A stretch of DNA of 64,000 nt from the NCBI GenBank assembly GCA_033032175.1, contig CM065318.1, positions 13,702,001 through 13,766,000 of the forward strand, given 5' to 3'. Below are positions 48,231-60,968 of this stretch, piece after piece. The DNA is from Saturnia japonica. Its lineage: Eukaryota; Arthropoda; Insecta; Lepidoptera; Saturniidae. Both the position numbers and the translations under genes were made by a program. The first letter of the stretch is position 1. Each line of letters starts with the position of its first letter. Below the pieces are notes generated by a model. That model did not search any database and had not been told where the DNA came from. It saw only the letters and a program-made list of their open reading frames with translations.

Positions 48231-51200
48231 ACTCCCTCTAAAACTAGATCCCAATGCCGTTGTTTATCGCAGACTTTCGATTTTGAAAATATACCGAAGG
48301 TAATAAAGTTAGAATATTTATATAGATTTCTTGGATTTGGATATTTTACATGAAAAATCGCATCCGGAACAAGAAGCCGCCTAATTCCAATCAGTGCTGT
48401 TAATTATCAAAGATAAAGAAACTTTACTATCCCCCTAATAGATATCCAACTTACCTACAAGACTTGCCAAAATTAATTGAATTAACTATGTTAAAAATTA
48501 GCAAAAAACTGTGTTAGCGTCCTGAGTTGATCAATGCTATGGCTTAATGTGATTTGCAGACGTCGACGCTGCATTATGAATAAGGGGCGATGAACAGTTA
48601 TTACCTATACATTTATTTTTAGAGCTAGTGGTGAAAACAGAAATCATTAGGTATGTAGTAATGATAATATCAGCCTGTCAGTTCGCGCTACTGATCTAAG
48701 CGTCTTCCCGAATAAAGACACGTTTTTACCACGGTGCCAGTTCACAAAATATTTTCGATTCCAAAGGCTGAAAAATTCTAGAGTTCTATATTTCCTCACT
48801 AGATGGTAGTAGTGGTAATACAAGAACATTCCTCTATTTTTTACATTAATTCCACTCGGTTTTTTATTCTCGTCAGGAGATTGTGTTATTACATTAAATT
48901 TAAAACACACTAATTACCTATGCCAAAAAACTAGGTGGTGTATGATCATCGGAATTGATATTTCCACAGAGTAGAAATTTCACTCGTTTTTCTCCTAAGT
49001 ATACAACATACCCTAGCTACATATTGTGTTTTAAATTGAACCATTTAACTACATACCCCATCCAGTTAAATAAAAAAAAAATTAAAGCCCATTCTTTTCA
49101 AGTCCTGCATATATTATGTGCTGGTATACCGGCATAATCACGGAATAAATAGTTTTGTGGGTATAATAGTGTGGTTTAAATCAACATTCTGTTTGATGTA
49201 CGTACCTAGATAAATTACGAACGGTCTCTTATAATCTAGTTTGAAATTAAACAGAATACAGGATATATATTTTTTTTCTGTGGCGTAGGGTGCCACCCGC
49301 TTGGGAGTGATCGTAAATTAAAAAAAATTACACAATCAAAATCGTCTTTTTCTCCTGTACTATAAATAAAAGAAGTGAGTAGGTAAATGTACAAAAAACC
49401 GTAAAAACCTCGTATACCATATATTTTATTTTCCGGCCCCAGCCACGTCCAAGCGTGATTTGCCTTTTGCCACCCTGGCACACTGAAATTACTGGACAGA
49501 TTTTTGTTATTTTTATTTAATGAATTTTTTAAGTTGATTCTCGTTAAGGATTCACATGGCCCTAAGTAAATTATTATGGTAAATATATGTGGTATTGTGT
49601 AAATTAATATTATGATATTATAATGTTTACTAACAATAATTATTTACAAAAAACATAAAATTTGCTTTCAGTAAGCTAGTATTTATCAATCTACGTGTGA
49701 TTTGTATTTAGTTTAATCAATCGTTAAACTTATCAATAACAATTCGTTTCAGACTTTGATAAAAATATAACTTTTATGGTTTTATTGTATTCAATAATTT
49801 GTAAAGCTCCTTAAACTTGATAGTCGTATCAATTGATAGTTGTTTTTTATTAAATATTATTATTATTCTTTGATAAGTATATCAGTGCGTGAAGCCCGGC
49901 ATGTAGATTGCAAGGAATTTTTAAAAATTCGCGTGCATTTACTAATTGAAATTGGTTAAATTATTGGTCGACGGTGAAGGAAAACATCGTAAGGTGTTTG
50001 AAAATGCCAAAGCGTCGTGGGCTAGCGTGGTGATTATGCCCGTGATATTATATCTCCATGCATAACCAAAATAAAGGTCTTCACAAATAAAAATAATGAT
50101 ACGGTGTTCTCATTATGATGATGATGATCCGAATTACAATAAATAGTAATAGAGTATATTTTACCTAAACTTCGAAAAAGGAAGTAACATAGAGTGGATA
50201 CTAACTCTCTTTAAAATTCCGGATCGGTATTAATGACGTTTTCATTTCGTAATTTTAGAAATTAAATATGGTTTATTGCACTTTGAATACAATTGGAACA
50301 CACTAAATATTATTGTTACTGAAACTTTTAAAATAAATTACAAAAAGACAAAATGCGCATTATTAGCTACAATTGTAGAGCTGTGTGTAAAACAACCTTC
50401 AGGCTAAATAACAGATGATTCTGCGTTCCGTAGAGGAAAAGAGCATAACAAAAGTTTGTAACGAAATATAAATACAAAAGAGCAAACGTTCGAAGTGTTA
50501 TTTGCAGAAGAGAAATATTAAAAATTATTATTGTGTGTGTATAATAAGTATAGTGTAGTGTGAAGTGTTTAGGTAAAAATTCTTGCAATAGATCACATTT
50601 TTTTGTTCCGGGTTTCTTTGAAAATGAAAACATAGCTTCGTAGACATGTCTTTAGCAGTTAGCATTATAATTTTTTTCGCTTTGCATCATCTTTTTCATT
50701 TGGTTTGACTTTAGGCTTATCACCAGCGTGTGTTTTAAATCATGGCTTTCTAATAAGATATCAATTTGAAATTGGAAAATCTTTTTGACTTGTGAGACAT
50801 TGTACTTTTCATAAATTTTCCGTGTTTTATTTTTTTGATTTGATATTATATGAAGTATGAGTTTATTGGTTATTTTATTATATTTTTGATGTTTTAGTTT
50901 GTTTTTATTCCTAAGGTAGGTTTTTATTCAGTGTATTAATACTGTTACAGTTTTTATTTTACTATATCCCTACCTGGGCCCATAACCTGATGGGTTTTTA
51001 TTTTATATACAATAAATGGATACGTTGTTATACAGTTATTTTATTTAATTATGAAGTACAAGTACATAGAGAACCAGAGCACACTAACAACAAGCGATAT
51101 AAATATTAATAGTTGTCAAACAGTCATAAACATATATTTAATAATATATACCTACTCACTCATAAATGTATTCAGAAACACATGATGAGATAAACTTAAT

Positions 51201-51330
51201 TTAAGTACAGTTAGTTATCTTTATGATATCAATAGCTAACGAGGAGCCTCGGAAACTGGGCATTAGAAACCTATAGGTAATTTTCATTTAGGGTAAGCAA
51301 AAAAAGAGGTAAAAGTGAGATAGGGCTTAG
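48231..51330. other. Intergenic, AT-rich
   Basis: No supported gene. 49968-50010 carries a SINE core fragment (cggtgaaggaaaacatcgta), and 50117-50128 a short (ATG)n. Confidence 0.4.
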
Positions 51331-51339
51331 ATAAATTTC

Positions 51340-51530
51340 TTTGGAAATTTCAGCCCGACTGGTGGAATACCTCCACCATACAGAATACCACAGCCAGATA
51401 ACCTTGTGTTGTGTTCCTGCGTTGAGTAAGGTTTTCAGAGCTCTTTGGGGTAAGCGGGTTCAAGGTCGGCAACGTGCTAGTGCCATCAGGCGGGCTTTGT
51501 GCTTGTTTGCCTCTTTAGTAATATAAAAAA
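51340..51530 (+). repeat. Interspersed repeat, family of 31320
   Basis: 'ataaccttgtgttgtgttcc' through 'ggttcaaggtcggcaacgtgctagtgcc' and 'cttgtttgcctc', ending near an A-rich tract. Confidence 0.7.
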
Positions 51531-52144
51531 AGGAAAAGTAAATAACTATTTATTACACTGTACATATCTTTACCTACGCATTAACGTACTAAACGTACAT
51601 TGAAACAGTAAATCTAGTTATCATTTCTTACGTCGAATAAATGTAATTACCCTCTTTGTAGTAAAACTAAGTAATAATCAGCAGTTTTCGCTGATCGTAA
51701 CTATAAATTATAGGAGTATAATCTTGTGGACTCATTTTATTATTACTATTTTATTATAATTCTAATCGTTATCATAGTCCAAATCTCTGATAATGTCCAA
51801 TATAAAAACTAAACAAACTCAGAGATGAACATAGTCGTGTACGACACGGGTGGAAAATGTAAGTAAGAAATATAAATTATTTATTTAAACATTTTATCGA
51901 TCATACAGGTATCGAACCCTTAATGTCCCGAGAAAACTGTGGTCCTGACCAAGCATTCGAATGCAAATATTTCTCTAGGGCTGCCCTTCGTTTGTGCCCT
52001 ACCGGAAAAGTCATTCCTATGATCACGAGTTGGTAATTTCTTCAACCATAGTACTTCAACCAGTATCTGGAGGGGCGCAGAAATAACCAGACCAGGACCA
52101 CAAATAATACCTATAATAAAATTTTTCAAGGGCTCAGTTTAGAA

Positions 52145-52255
52145 ACTCGCTCCGGGCGCATAAAAGGCTAAGCTCGCATCTGGTGCATAAAAGGCTAAGC
52201 TCACATCGAGCGTATAGGCAAAAGGCTAAACTCGCACTGGGCGCATATAAGGCTT
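52145..52255 (+). repeat. Minisatellite, about four 27-31-bp units
   Basis: Units of the form 'ctcgcatctggtgcataaaa' + 'ggctaag' repeat four times (starts near 52147, 52174, 52201 and 52231), the third being a little longer. Confidence 0.8.
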
Positions 52256-52279
52256 TCTTCAATTTCATTTTTTATTAAC

Positions 52280-52700
52280 TGTGCCCGCGGCTGCGCTCGC
52301 GTGGACTATAAAATACCTTCGATCGGGCACACGCGTGGATCGTGCTACTCCCGGTTATTTAAAGACAATAATGCTTTTGTGGGTGATCCTTAGAAGATAG
52401 CCGTAGGGCGAGAGTATATACTCTCGCTGACATTTTTATAGGCCTTTTTAAGATCTATAGTTATGTAGTACATTAATTTGATATATCTCTTAGGGTTTAC
52501 TCAGCGTAAACTATTTAATGGTTCCAAAATCGTCGTTTTACCGAATTGATTTTATTTAAGGCGGAACCTTAATTCTTTTTCTAAAATAAAAGTAGCCTAA
52601 CTTTCTCCTTATAACATCAGTTATCTGCCAGTAGATGTCCTTTTAAAATCGGTCCAACCATTTCGGAGATTAGCAGGAACAAACAGACAGACTGAAAGAA
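52280..52700 (+). repeat. 'gtgcccgcggctgcgctcgc' interspersed repeat
   Basis: Starts with the CG-rich phrase usual in lepidopteran repeats and ends 'aaccatttcggagattagc..aacaaacagacagactg'. Related starts occur at 33853 and 59030. Confidence 0.6.
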
Positions 52701-52976
52701 ATAGTTTAAAAATTTAAATTTAAAAAGTATCGTATAAACTTTCTTATGCATTTAGACTCATTGTAAAAAGTTGCTATTTTGACATAACTAACAGACATTT
52801 CAATTTATTAATTGTTAATAGATATCTCTCTTTATCTATCTTTTCTTATCTTTAACTAATATGCATAGATTAATAATTATTAGTTGTTGCTCAACGCGGA
52901 AACCAATCATAATCTAAGATTATATGTACGTTGTTCAATTTTATTGTTAATATTGCTTTATCTTAAACATTTACAG

Positions 52977-53688
52977 AAACATCAAGATGAAATTCTTAAT
53001 AACCATCGCTCTTATCGCCACCGTGGCCTCGGCCGCCATCGTAAAACCTACCCAGGTGTCAGATGAGCTCGCCACAATCCAGGAGGTCATCGCCGCCATC
53101 AACAGCCCCAGTACCGACCCCGCCACCGCTGCTGCCCTAGAACAGATGGTTCTTGACCTTCTAGGCATCGGTAGCCCCGAGCCCGTTGCCGTTGGCCCCG
53201 CAATCGTCGACTCCAATGAACCCATCGCTGTCGGACCCGCCATTATTGAACCCAACCCAATCGCCATCGGGCCCGCAATTATCGATTTTCCCCTCCCTGA
53301 TGATGGTGCTGTCACCGCTCCCATCGCGCCTTCCCCCGTCATTGTTGCCCCCACCCCTGTCGCTGCTGAGAGTTCTCCCCTCGTTCAGATCATCGTGAAC
53401 GTGAATGCTGCCAGCTCTGACGCCGTTGTCGCTGCTCCCGCTGTCGTCCCCGAGCTTGTGCAGCCTGAGCCTGTGATCATCGTCGACCAGGCTCCTATTG
53501 CCCCTGAGCCTGTGATCATCGTTGACCAGTCCCCCATCGCTCCTGAACCCGTGATCATCGTCGAGTCTCCCTCAGTCGTGGAGCCCGTGCAGGTCGTCGA
53601 GATCCCCGTCGTCGCCCCTGAGCCCGTCATCATCGGTACTCCCGTGCTCCCCTCCCCCGCCGTTGTACTCCCCGAGACTCTCAACTAA
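52977..53688 (+). CDS. Secreted Pro/Val/Ile-rich repeat protein
   Basis: ATG 52987; acceptor-like ttacag ends at 52976, so a 5'UTR intron is likely. 233 residues. A signal peptide (1-16, cut after VASA) is followed by a short helical region (25-60, Ala-rich) and then low-complexity repeats: three units of P-x-A-x-GPAI (66-100) and four units of PEPVII (160-217, spaced 13 then about 26 residues). No cysteine in the mature part. Codons are markedly C/G-ending against an AT-rich neighbourhood, as in highly expressed secreted structural proteins. I do not recognise an orthologue; cuticle- or silk-associated proteins are the likeliest group, by composition only. Confidence 0.8.
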
Positions 53689-55630
53689 TGACTTACTCGA
53701 CTAAACTTATTGTTTAGTTTTAATATTGTATTTTTAAATGTATTAACATGTGATGCAATATACTTGGTATAAAAAACACTATATATTGTTTAATTAATTT
53801 ATTGTCACACTTTAATATCAAAATCATTACTGTTTTGACGTTAATTAATGAATTACAACAAAAATATGTATCTGGTAGATCACAGATCTGGTTTTTTTTT
53901 TCAAGACACCTAGCAAGTGTCTTTAGTCCAGATAAACTTACTTTACTTATTGTGAACGAGGGTCTGGAGATCTGAAGTGCAAGGTCATTGTATATTTTTC
54001 AGGCCTCAGACCTCACGTTTCTCGATTGTTCTTGTTTATTTGACTTATATTTTATAATCTTTTGAATTTTGAGCATTACATAATGTCTGTATAATATTTA
54101 AAGTGTGAGGTCAAACAAAACTTATTATTATTATTACTATTACAGTATTACAATAGTACCAACTGCTTCTTTTTGTACTATTTTGATTTAATATAATTAT
54201 ATCTTATTTTATCACTCACTATAGGATTAAAAAAATGCGATAGTCTTCAGAGGTGTTGTAGGTTTTCCTAAAACAAATATCGAGCTATTATTCAAAAGTT
54301 ACGATATGAGTATATAGACAATAAATACAAACATTGTTCCTCGCCTATGTATATATTTAATGAATAATGTATTGAATTGAATTAATCGGAATTACATTCT
54401 GAGTTACAAAAATGCCCAATACAGTAGAGTTAAAGAGGACACTCAAAAATGTATCACCAGATGTTTCTATATCTATATTAATAAATTTTGTAGTTCTGTC
54501 TGTACATTTAATATTTTTCCAAAATTTCCCTATATACATACTATATGAACGATATTGATCACGAATATACCTTTTTTTTTTCTCTCCGGATTTAACTCAA
54601 AAACGGCTTGACCGATTCTTATGAAGTTTTGTATACAGAATGCTTATGTCATTGGTATATTGATAGGGTATAAGAAATATAAATATAACTATTAGAAAAC
54701 GTAAAAAAAAATCTAAAAAATATTTTCTTTAATTGTTAAACGATTTTCATGAAATTTTGTACACGGGAAGTATAAGTAAATACTATGAAGTCAATATCAA
54801 ATTTTTTGGCTATGGTGACTTTGGATGTAACGCCGATTTCGGATAAAGGCGACTAGTTTTAATAAACCATTTGTAACAAGTTCCTAGAAGTTCCTTGCAG
54901 ATATTGCGACCGAGTCAACAAACAGACACATAAACTTTCGTTCATAGATTACATATAGCTTTCTTATCTTTTGTTTTTATTTGAATATGGTCAGCAGTAT
55001 AATAATTCGTTTTTGTTTATAAATGTCCAGGTAAGTACGTAAAGTTAAATCTAGTACATACATACATTTAAAAAGAAATAAGTAATGCAATATTACTGAT
55101 TTATATGTTTAAATACCGACATTTATGGAAAATGTGTATAGTATTATTAAGAAAGACATTAGGCGGTATATATTGCGCAATTCTCTTATCTGGAAATAAA
55201 TACTGTTTTCTTTCTTTCTTTCTACCTATTTATATAGAGACTTCTGGATATAGCGACGGAATTATAGTGGTCTCGATATAAACGAAATCCACTGTACACA
55301 ACATTTTTAATGAATATTTCCATATGTAAATACGGTCATCGATGGTGGATCTCATAATATATGTTAAGTAGGTCGTGAATTTAATTTTGACTTTTCATGA
55401 ATGGAATAATTCACAAAGATAACATAACATACCATCACGCCTGTATCCCCTAAGGGTTAGGCAGAGGTGTACAATGTACACTTGAACTGCAGCGATTGTA
55501 TTACATTTTGCATTTTGTATACATTACATTTTATGTGTTGTGTGGGCAACCTCCAAACAAGATGAACGAAAAACTTATCTATCACATATTATAAGACAAT
55601 TTTTAAAACAAAAAAAAAAATCCAACTACA
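53689..55630. other. Intergenic, AT-rich with degraded repeat
   Basis: No gene. 54590-54950 contains an old repeat ('ggcttgaccgattcttatgaag', 'cgattttcatgaaatttt'). A CTTT run lies at 55205-55225. Confidence 0.45.
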
Positions 55631-55639
55631 ATAATTTTG

Positions 55640-55800
55640 AGGAGTTCCCTTGTGTATCTTCGAAGTCGAAGGTCCAATGCCAATGAAATTAAAATGGGAC
55701 CACCCTAGAAGTGTACCCTTTCTAACGAAGAAAGAATTATCTAAAACGGTTCATAAATAAAGAAGTTAGGACTGAAGACCCATAAAACAAAAATACATTC
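55640..55800 (+). repeat. Repeat family copy A
   Basis: 'tgtatcttcgaagtcgaagg', 'ccaatgccaatgaaattaaaa' and 'aaagaagttaggactga' recur at 57030-57170 and, inverted, at 56690-56840. Confidence 0.75.
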
Positions 55801-56689
55801 GAATTCAGAACCTCATTTTTTGAAGTGGATTAAAAACTCAAGAAAAAGTACAAAGAAATTAGAGTAAAGGATAAGTAGGAAATTTTATACTGTACACACA
55901 CCGTCATCTATTTGTTAATACGTAATCAACTTTACGGTGTTCGCTATTCACACTAGACTTTCAATAAAACTCTACAATATTTGCCTTTACGTAAAGTTCA
56001 CGTTTAATAGGTATATAAATCGAACCACACTTTTGACGCAGTCTAAAAACTATTAGTGAATATTCATTATACCGAAGCTAAGTAAGCTATGTTGCTATTT
56101 ATTTAAGTACCCTGAACTGTAATAATTGCTGACATATTCTACGAACTTAATGCTAAGGTACATCTCATTAAACTATGGACACATACGTGTACACTTTTTC
56201 CTTATCAAGCATAACAATGCACATGAGAAAGATCTTGATAATTCTCATTCTAAACAGAACATATTATTATGTAAAAACAAGCGTAGTTCCTTTCATTTTA
56301 ATGACGTCATTGAGTGTTTCTGGTATCAATAACCATCGGAATAAAAATAGATTTAAAAAGAATTATGTTGTTCTCGTTAATGGTATGGAACATTTTATGC
56401 ATTGCTGCTATTGGTAACCCCACGTGCGAAGAGTGGAATGTTATATGTTTAATATGTGTATTTGTGTGTCTGTCTGTAGCATCGTAGCTCCCAAACGTTT
56501 GAACCGTTTTTTTGTTTGTTTTAAAGGTAATTTGATTGAGTTTTCTTAACTATAATTCAACAAAATCTGTAATTACGGCATATGTGATGAAACTGTACCT
56601 GATGGTATAGTGGCGACTACTGAGAGATCAAAAATATATACCATAATATTAATTTAGTAACAGACTTCAAACAAAGGATGTTACTCAAT

Positions 56690-56840
56690 TCGAATGTATA
56701 TTTTTCTGTGGTATGTTCAGCCGTAACTTCTTGTTTATGAACCGATTTAGGTGATTCTTTCTTTGTAGGAAAGTGGGTGCATCAAAGAGTGGTCCCATTT
56801 TAATTTCATTGAAATTGGATCTTCGATTTCGAAGGTACGC
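56690..56840 (-). repeat. Repeat family copy B, inverted
   Basis: The reverse complement of 55640-55800: 'cagccgtaacttcttgttta', 'ttttaatttcattgaaattgg' and 'tcgatttcgaaggtacg'. Confidence 0.75.
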
Positions 56841-57024
56841 CACGAAACAAGTCAAAATCATTGATGTTGGTATTCTTTTTTTTTTTAAATTGTCTCGTAT
56901 TGTTGATTATTCAAGCTTTTCATTTTATTAAATAAATAAATAAATAGCCAGGTGACGCAGTCATGCCTGCCTACATAGAAACTAGGGGTATATCCAAGAT
57001 GGTTTTCTATAATCCCATACGCTT

Positions 57025-57175
57025 AGTTCCCTGGTGTATCTTCGAAGTTGAAGGTTCAATGCCAATTAAATTAAAATTAAACCACCCTTATGATATCCCC
57101 TTTCCAATGAAAAAGAATAATCCAAATCGGTTCAGAGACAAAGAAGTTATGGCTGATCATCCATAAAAAAAAAAT
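57025..57175 (+). repeat. Repeat family copy C
   Basis: 'tgtatcttcgaagttgaagg', 'caatgccaattaaattaaaa' and 'aaagaagttatggctga'. Closest to copy A. Confidence 0.75.
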
Positions 57176-57324
57176 AAAGTGCTTTCCACCATATGTATGA
57201 AACTTAAGAATTTTATTCAATCTTCTTATTATCGTTAACCATTTTAAGGTAACAGTATTGTTCTTCTTCTTTTTCTTCTTGATTTGGCGCTGGAAAAAGA
57301 ACTTGGCAAGCATTGCTTCGTAGT

Positions 57325-57520
57325 ATTTTCTAATATTCAAAGTAGGTCCAACAAGATGGTGGCTTCGTTGATTTATCTATCTAGGGAGTTGTTTTGGCAT
57401 CTCGAAATGCATGTTACCAATTAACGTGTATAATCCACTTCAATTGTGCACATTAACCAAACTATATCACGCAAAATGCTACCATTATACATAATATATA
57501 ATATGGGGTCAAATAACCCA
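57325..57520 (+). repeat. Repeat shared with 48055-48230
   Basis: 'attttctaatattcaaagt', 'ataatccacttca', 'ttaaccaaactatatcacgc' and 'ggggtcaaataacc' in the same order as the first copy. Confidence 0.75.
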
Positions 57521-58500
57521 AGTTAACTATTATTTAATAATTCAAATAAAAACCGCAACATGGCAGCATAAGATCCCGCCAAAAACTCCAGTATTGTTGT
57601 TACTAATTTGTTTTGAGTATTTCAGTTAAGTAAAACAAGTTTTTATGTTTCTATGAAGCATGGTCTTTGGGTGAAGTGGAAAAATGACTTTTATCACTTA
57701 AATAAGAGGTAACCGAGTTTTAAGAAATAATTTGTGTGTACTTATGGTACGGTACATGCGTAAGAAGTTATACTAGTTATTTGCCTACAAAAATAATTCC
57801 AAAAAAATTATTCCACATGCTAACAACATGATGAAGTTAGCCATCACTGATAATATTGTAAATTTATCATAAGTACTGGATTTTGATTTTATATAAATAA
57901 AATAAATAAAAACCTGTAAAATGAAGTTACATCATTAATGGCTAACTTCATCGTGTAGCACTTCTGTAACGTGATGACATGATTCGCGCGCAGTTCTCAA
58001 TTTTACCCTTTAATAAACGCAAAAAACAATTAGTATAACTTAAAAAATATTTTTTTTTACGGAAATTGTCTAATAGAAATCTAATGTGTTTACTAACATA
58101 AGTGAATCAAGGCGATAACTTAGTGATCGGGAAAACATACTTTTGTGTCACGGAGTCCATTTGCAGGATTATATTCATCATTACATCGTTTAATAGTTTG
58201 ATAGATATCAAAACGTTACTGAAGTATTTTTTATAATTTTAATCTAATCTAGAAATAAATTACTGATATTAAATAAATAATTTTGTAAAGCAGATTATGT
58301 GAAAATACTTTTAGAAATCGCCGCATCAATAAATCTATTTAATAGTATAATAATAAATACACAATTGATAAACCTAGTTTACCGCCGTGTATACACTTAC
58401 ACATTTCTATCACATAATAAAATGATTGTTCTTTTTTTTTTACAAAAGTAATAGTTTAATTTGAATATTATATGCATTGTCTTTGTTATTTTCTAGTCTT
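57521..58500. other. Intergenic, AT-rich
   Basis: No gene or recognisable repeat. Confidence 0.4.
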
Positions 58501-58504
58501 TCCT

Positions 58505-58680
58505 ACAGAAGATTTCAGCCAAATGACCTTGTGTTGTGTTCCTACGGTGAGTAGGTTATTCAGAGTTCCTCGGGGAAGAGGGGTTCAAGGTTATCAACAC
58601 GTGTTTATAGGCTACGGTAGTCATTAAGCTGACTGTAAGCTTATTTGCCACCTTAGTTGTAGATAATACAAAAAGATATA
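58505..58680 (+). repeat. Interspersed repeat, family of 31320
   Basis: 'atgaccttgtgttgtgttcc', 'ggggttcaaggtt' and 'aggctacggtagtcatt' match the copies at 31320 and 51340. Confidence 0.7.
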
Positions 58681-60550
58681 TGATTCTTTTTTAATTCTAG
58701 TATTTTCATAAAAGTTTAAAAACATATCATCCTCATCGTAGCCGTACCTTAAATAAAGTTAGTACGTAACATAATCGAATCGATATAATCGTCTTCTATG
58801 GCAAATTTCTTTACAATCCCATAGATTATGTAAACGTCTAGATACCGTGTCGCATTGATACCGATGACATTTTTGTGGCACGGCTTCGTTAACCTAATGT
58901 GCGTAAAGCCATTATTGTACACGCGCGTCAGCGTTTTGTTTACTGTGTAGGGGATACCAAGTTAAAATATTTTACTTTGAAAGTGGGGGAATGTGTGTAT
59001 AGAGATTTTATATTATTTTCTAGATATGCCCGCGACCTCGCTCGCATGGTATTTCGTATATGAAAACCAATAGAAAATTAAAAAATGTTACACAGATATA
59101 TATTATAGTTTAATTGAAATTAAATATTGGTGAATTTATCATGTCTCTTGCTCTGTGAATGTCTTTAGTGCTACTCACAAGTTAACTAGAGCTCATTCAC
59201 CCTTCCCTCATACTCTGCGAATGCCTCTAACTTCCTATCCTCAGCGTGAAACTTACAGTCTGTAGTAGGATTAAAGAAGGACAGTTTTTCAGACTATCTA
59301 TTAATGCATTAGCAATTAGCGAGATATTGTAGCCAAAAGGAAATTAGCTATATATTACTTAGTATCGTTTTTGTCGTTATTCAAATACTTACTTTTATTC
59401 TCTGTGCGACGAACAAATACGTATTCATCTGTTGTCCGCTGTTTTGATTATCGAGACCAACTAGTGACTCGATGAAACGAAGTTTCCAATGACTGAGCAT
59501 AACAGTTTAGACTCTTTTTTTTGCCATACTCAAACACACGCACACATGCACACCCGGTCTACTTGTGTAGGCACAACTGAGAGGTTTCTGGTAGACCGTA
59601 GCATGTGTGATCGATCGGCTTGAAGGTAAATAATTTAAGATATGAAAGTAAAATGTGCTGAGTGATAGGATTGTGTTCGACGAGTATAAACTCCATGTTC
59701 TTGCGTTAAGGCATTGAGGACTTCCTGTGACCATTACGTGGCTCCATAATAAATCCCTAATCAGGTACTGCCAACCAACTACTCATCGAAATGAACCTAA
59801 CGAGCACAAACTCAATGGTTTTACGTTAAGGCAATGTGGAGTTCCTATCATTACCTACCGATATAGCGAACTACTTCAAAAGTACATTTACCCACGTAAT
59901 TTAAACCTATACAGTATGTATAGGAGAATAGTATTTATATTGTACATAAACATTATTATATTATATTGTTATAATTTTAAAAACCGTCAGAGGGAATTTC
60001 AATGCATTTATAACAGCAACACTCACAAGAAATGAAGTCTTCACTTTTATGAAGAAATTATATTTGTTTTTATGAATTTAAGTGACTTATTTATATGAAA
60101 TCACATTAAGTAATGTAATCTTCTTCTTTTTTAGGAAGTAGTTTTTGCAAAGTTTAATTACACAAAACGCCATTTTAAATTATAATTTCGAGAGCAAAAA
60201 CACGTCTATACTTTATAGGGAGTTAAATGTAGACACTGACAGCGGTTTTAATCGCTGATTTTATTTTTCATACTTATGAAAAATACTCCTTTGAAACACC
60301 GGACTATGAATCTAGATGTTTATTTAAACAAAGTAGAATCCATCCATTCATTTGAGCGTAACAATGGCGCTCAATAAAAAGTAAGAATTAGTATATTTAG
60401 AGGTAACTTTTATTATATTTTATTTTATTTGTGGACAAAGTCACTTTTGATAAGCTTAGATTTCCGTTCCCAGTTAATCTTTATCGCAATGACGGACTTA
60501 TGAACCGAAGATCTTCAACTTGAAATGACATAAATAGGTTAAATAGCATA
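58681..60550. other. Intergenic with old repeats
   Basis: 59030-59060 starts a 'gatatgcccgcgacctcgct' repeat. 59670-59720 and 59800-59850 are related blocks ('cttgcgttaaggcattgagg' / 'ttacgttaaggcaatgtgg'). No gene. Confidence 0.4.
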
Positions 60551-60552
60551 AT

Positions 60553-60968
60553 TAGGGAAGTGTAACGATACATAATTTAGCCGATACGATACCGATTATT
60601 GTAGAGTATAAGCGAGGTCGATACAAAATGTATATAATGAAATACATGTAAGTTCCTATACATTTTTACCTGTCTGGCGGAGGGTACAATTTTGGATGAT
60701 TGTATGTGTCTCTATTATTCACAAAACTGGCGATATTTTTTAAAATAATAAGTAGATACGAATATCCACTAAAAAATATCTAAAATATCCAAATATTTAA
60801 TTTGAAAATTAAAAATTAATAGCCAGCAGCTAGCCCCACGTGCGGCTCTCTCAATTGAGACGAAAGGGCAAATATTTGATATTAGCCGCTAAATAATAGG
60901 TAATACCGATATATCAACCTGCCGATTATATTAGCCGATATATGGTTTTGGTATCGTTACATCCCTAG
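60553..60968. mobile_element. hAT-like MITE
   Basis: 416 bp with ends tagggaagtgtaacgatac / gtatcgttacatcccta and internal 'ccgatatat' units. The flanking octamers are similar but not identical, so the TSD has decayed. Confidence 0.55.

Noticed and set aside
53186..53684. Other-frame ORFs over the secreted repeat protein
   Set aside because: Low-complexity GC-rich repeats leave several frames open. Only the 52987 frame has a signal peptide and regular repeats.
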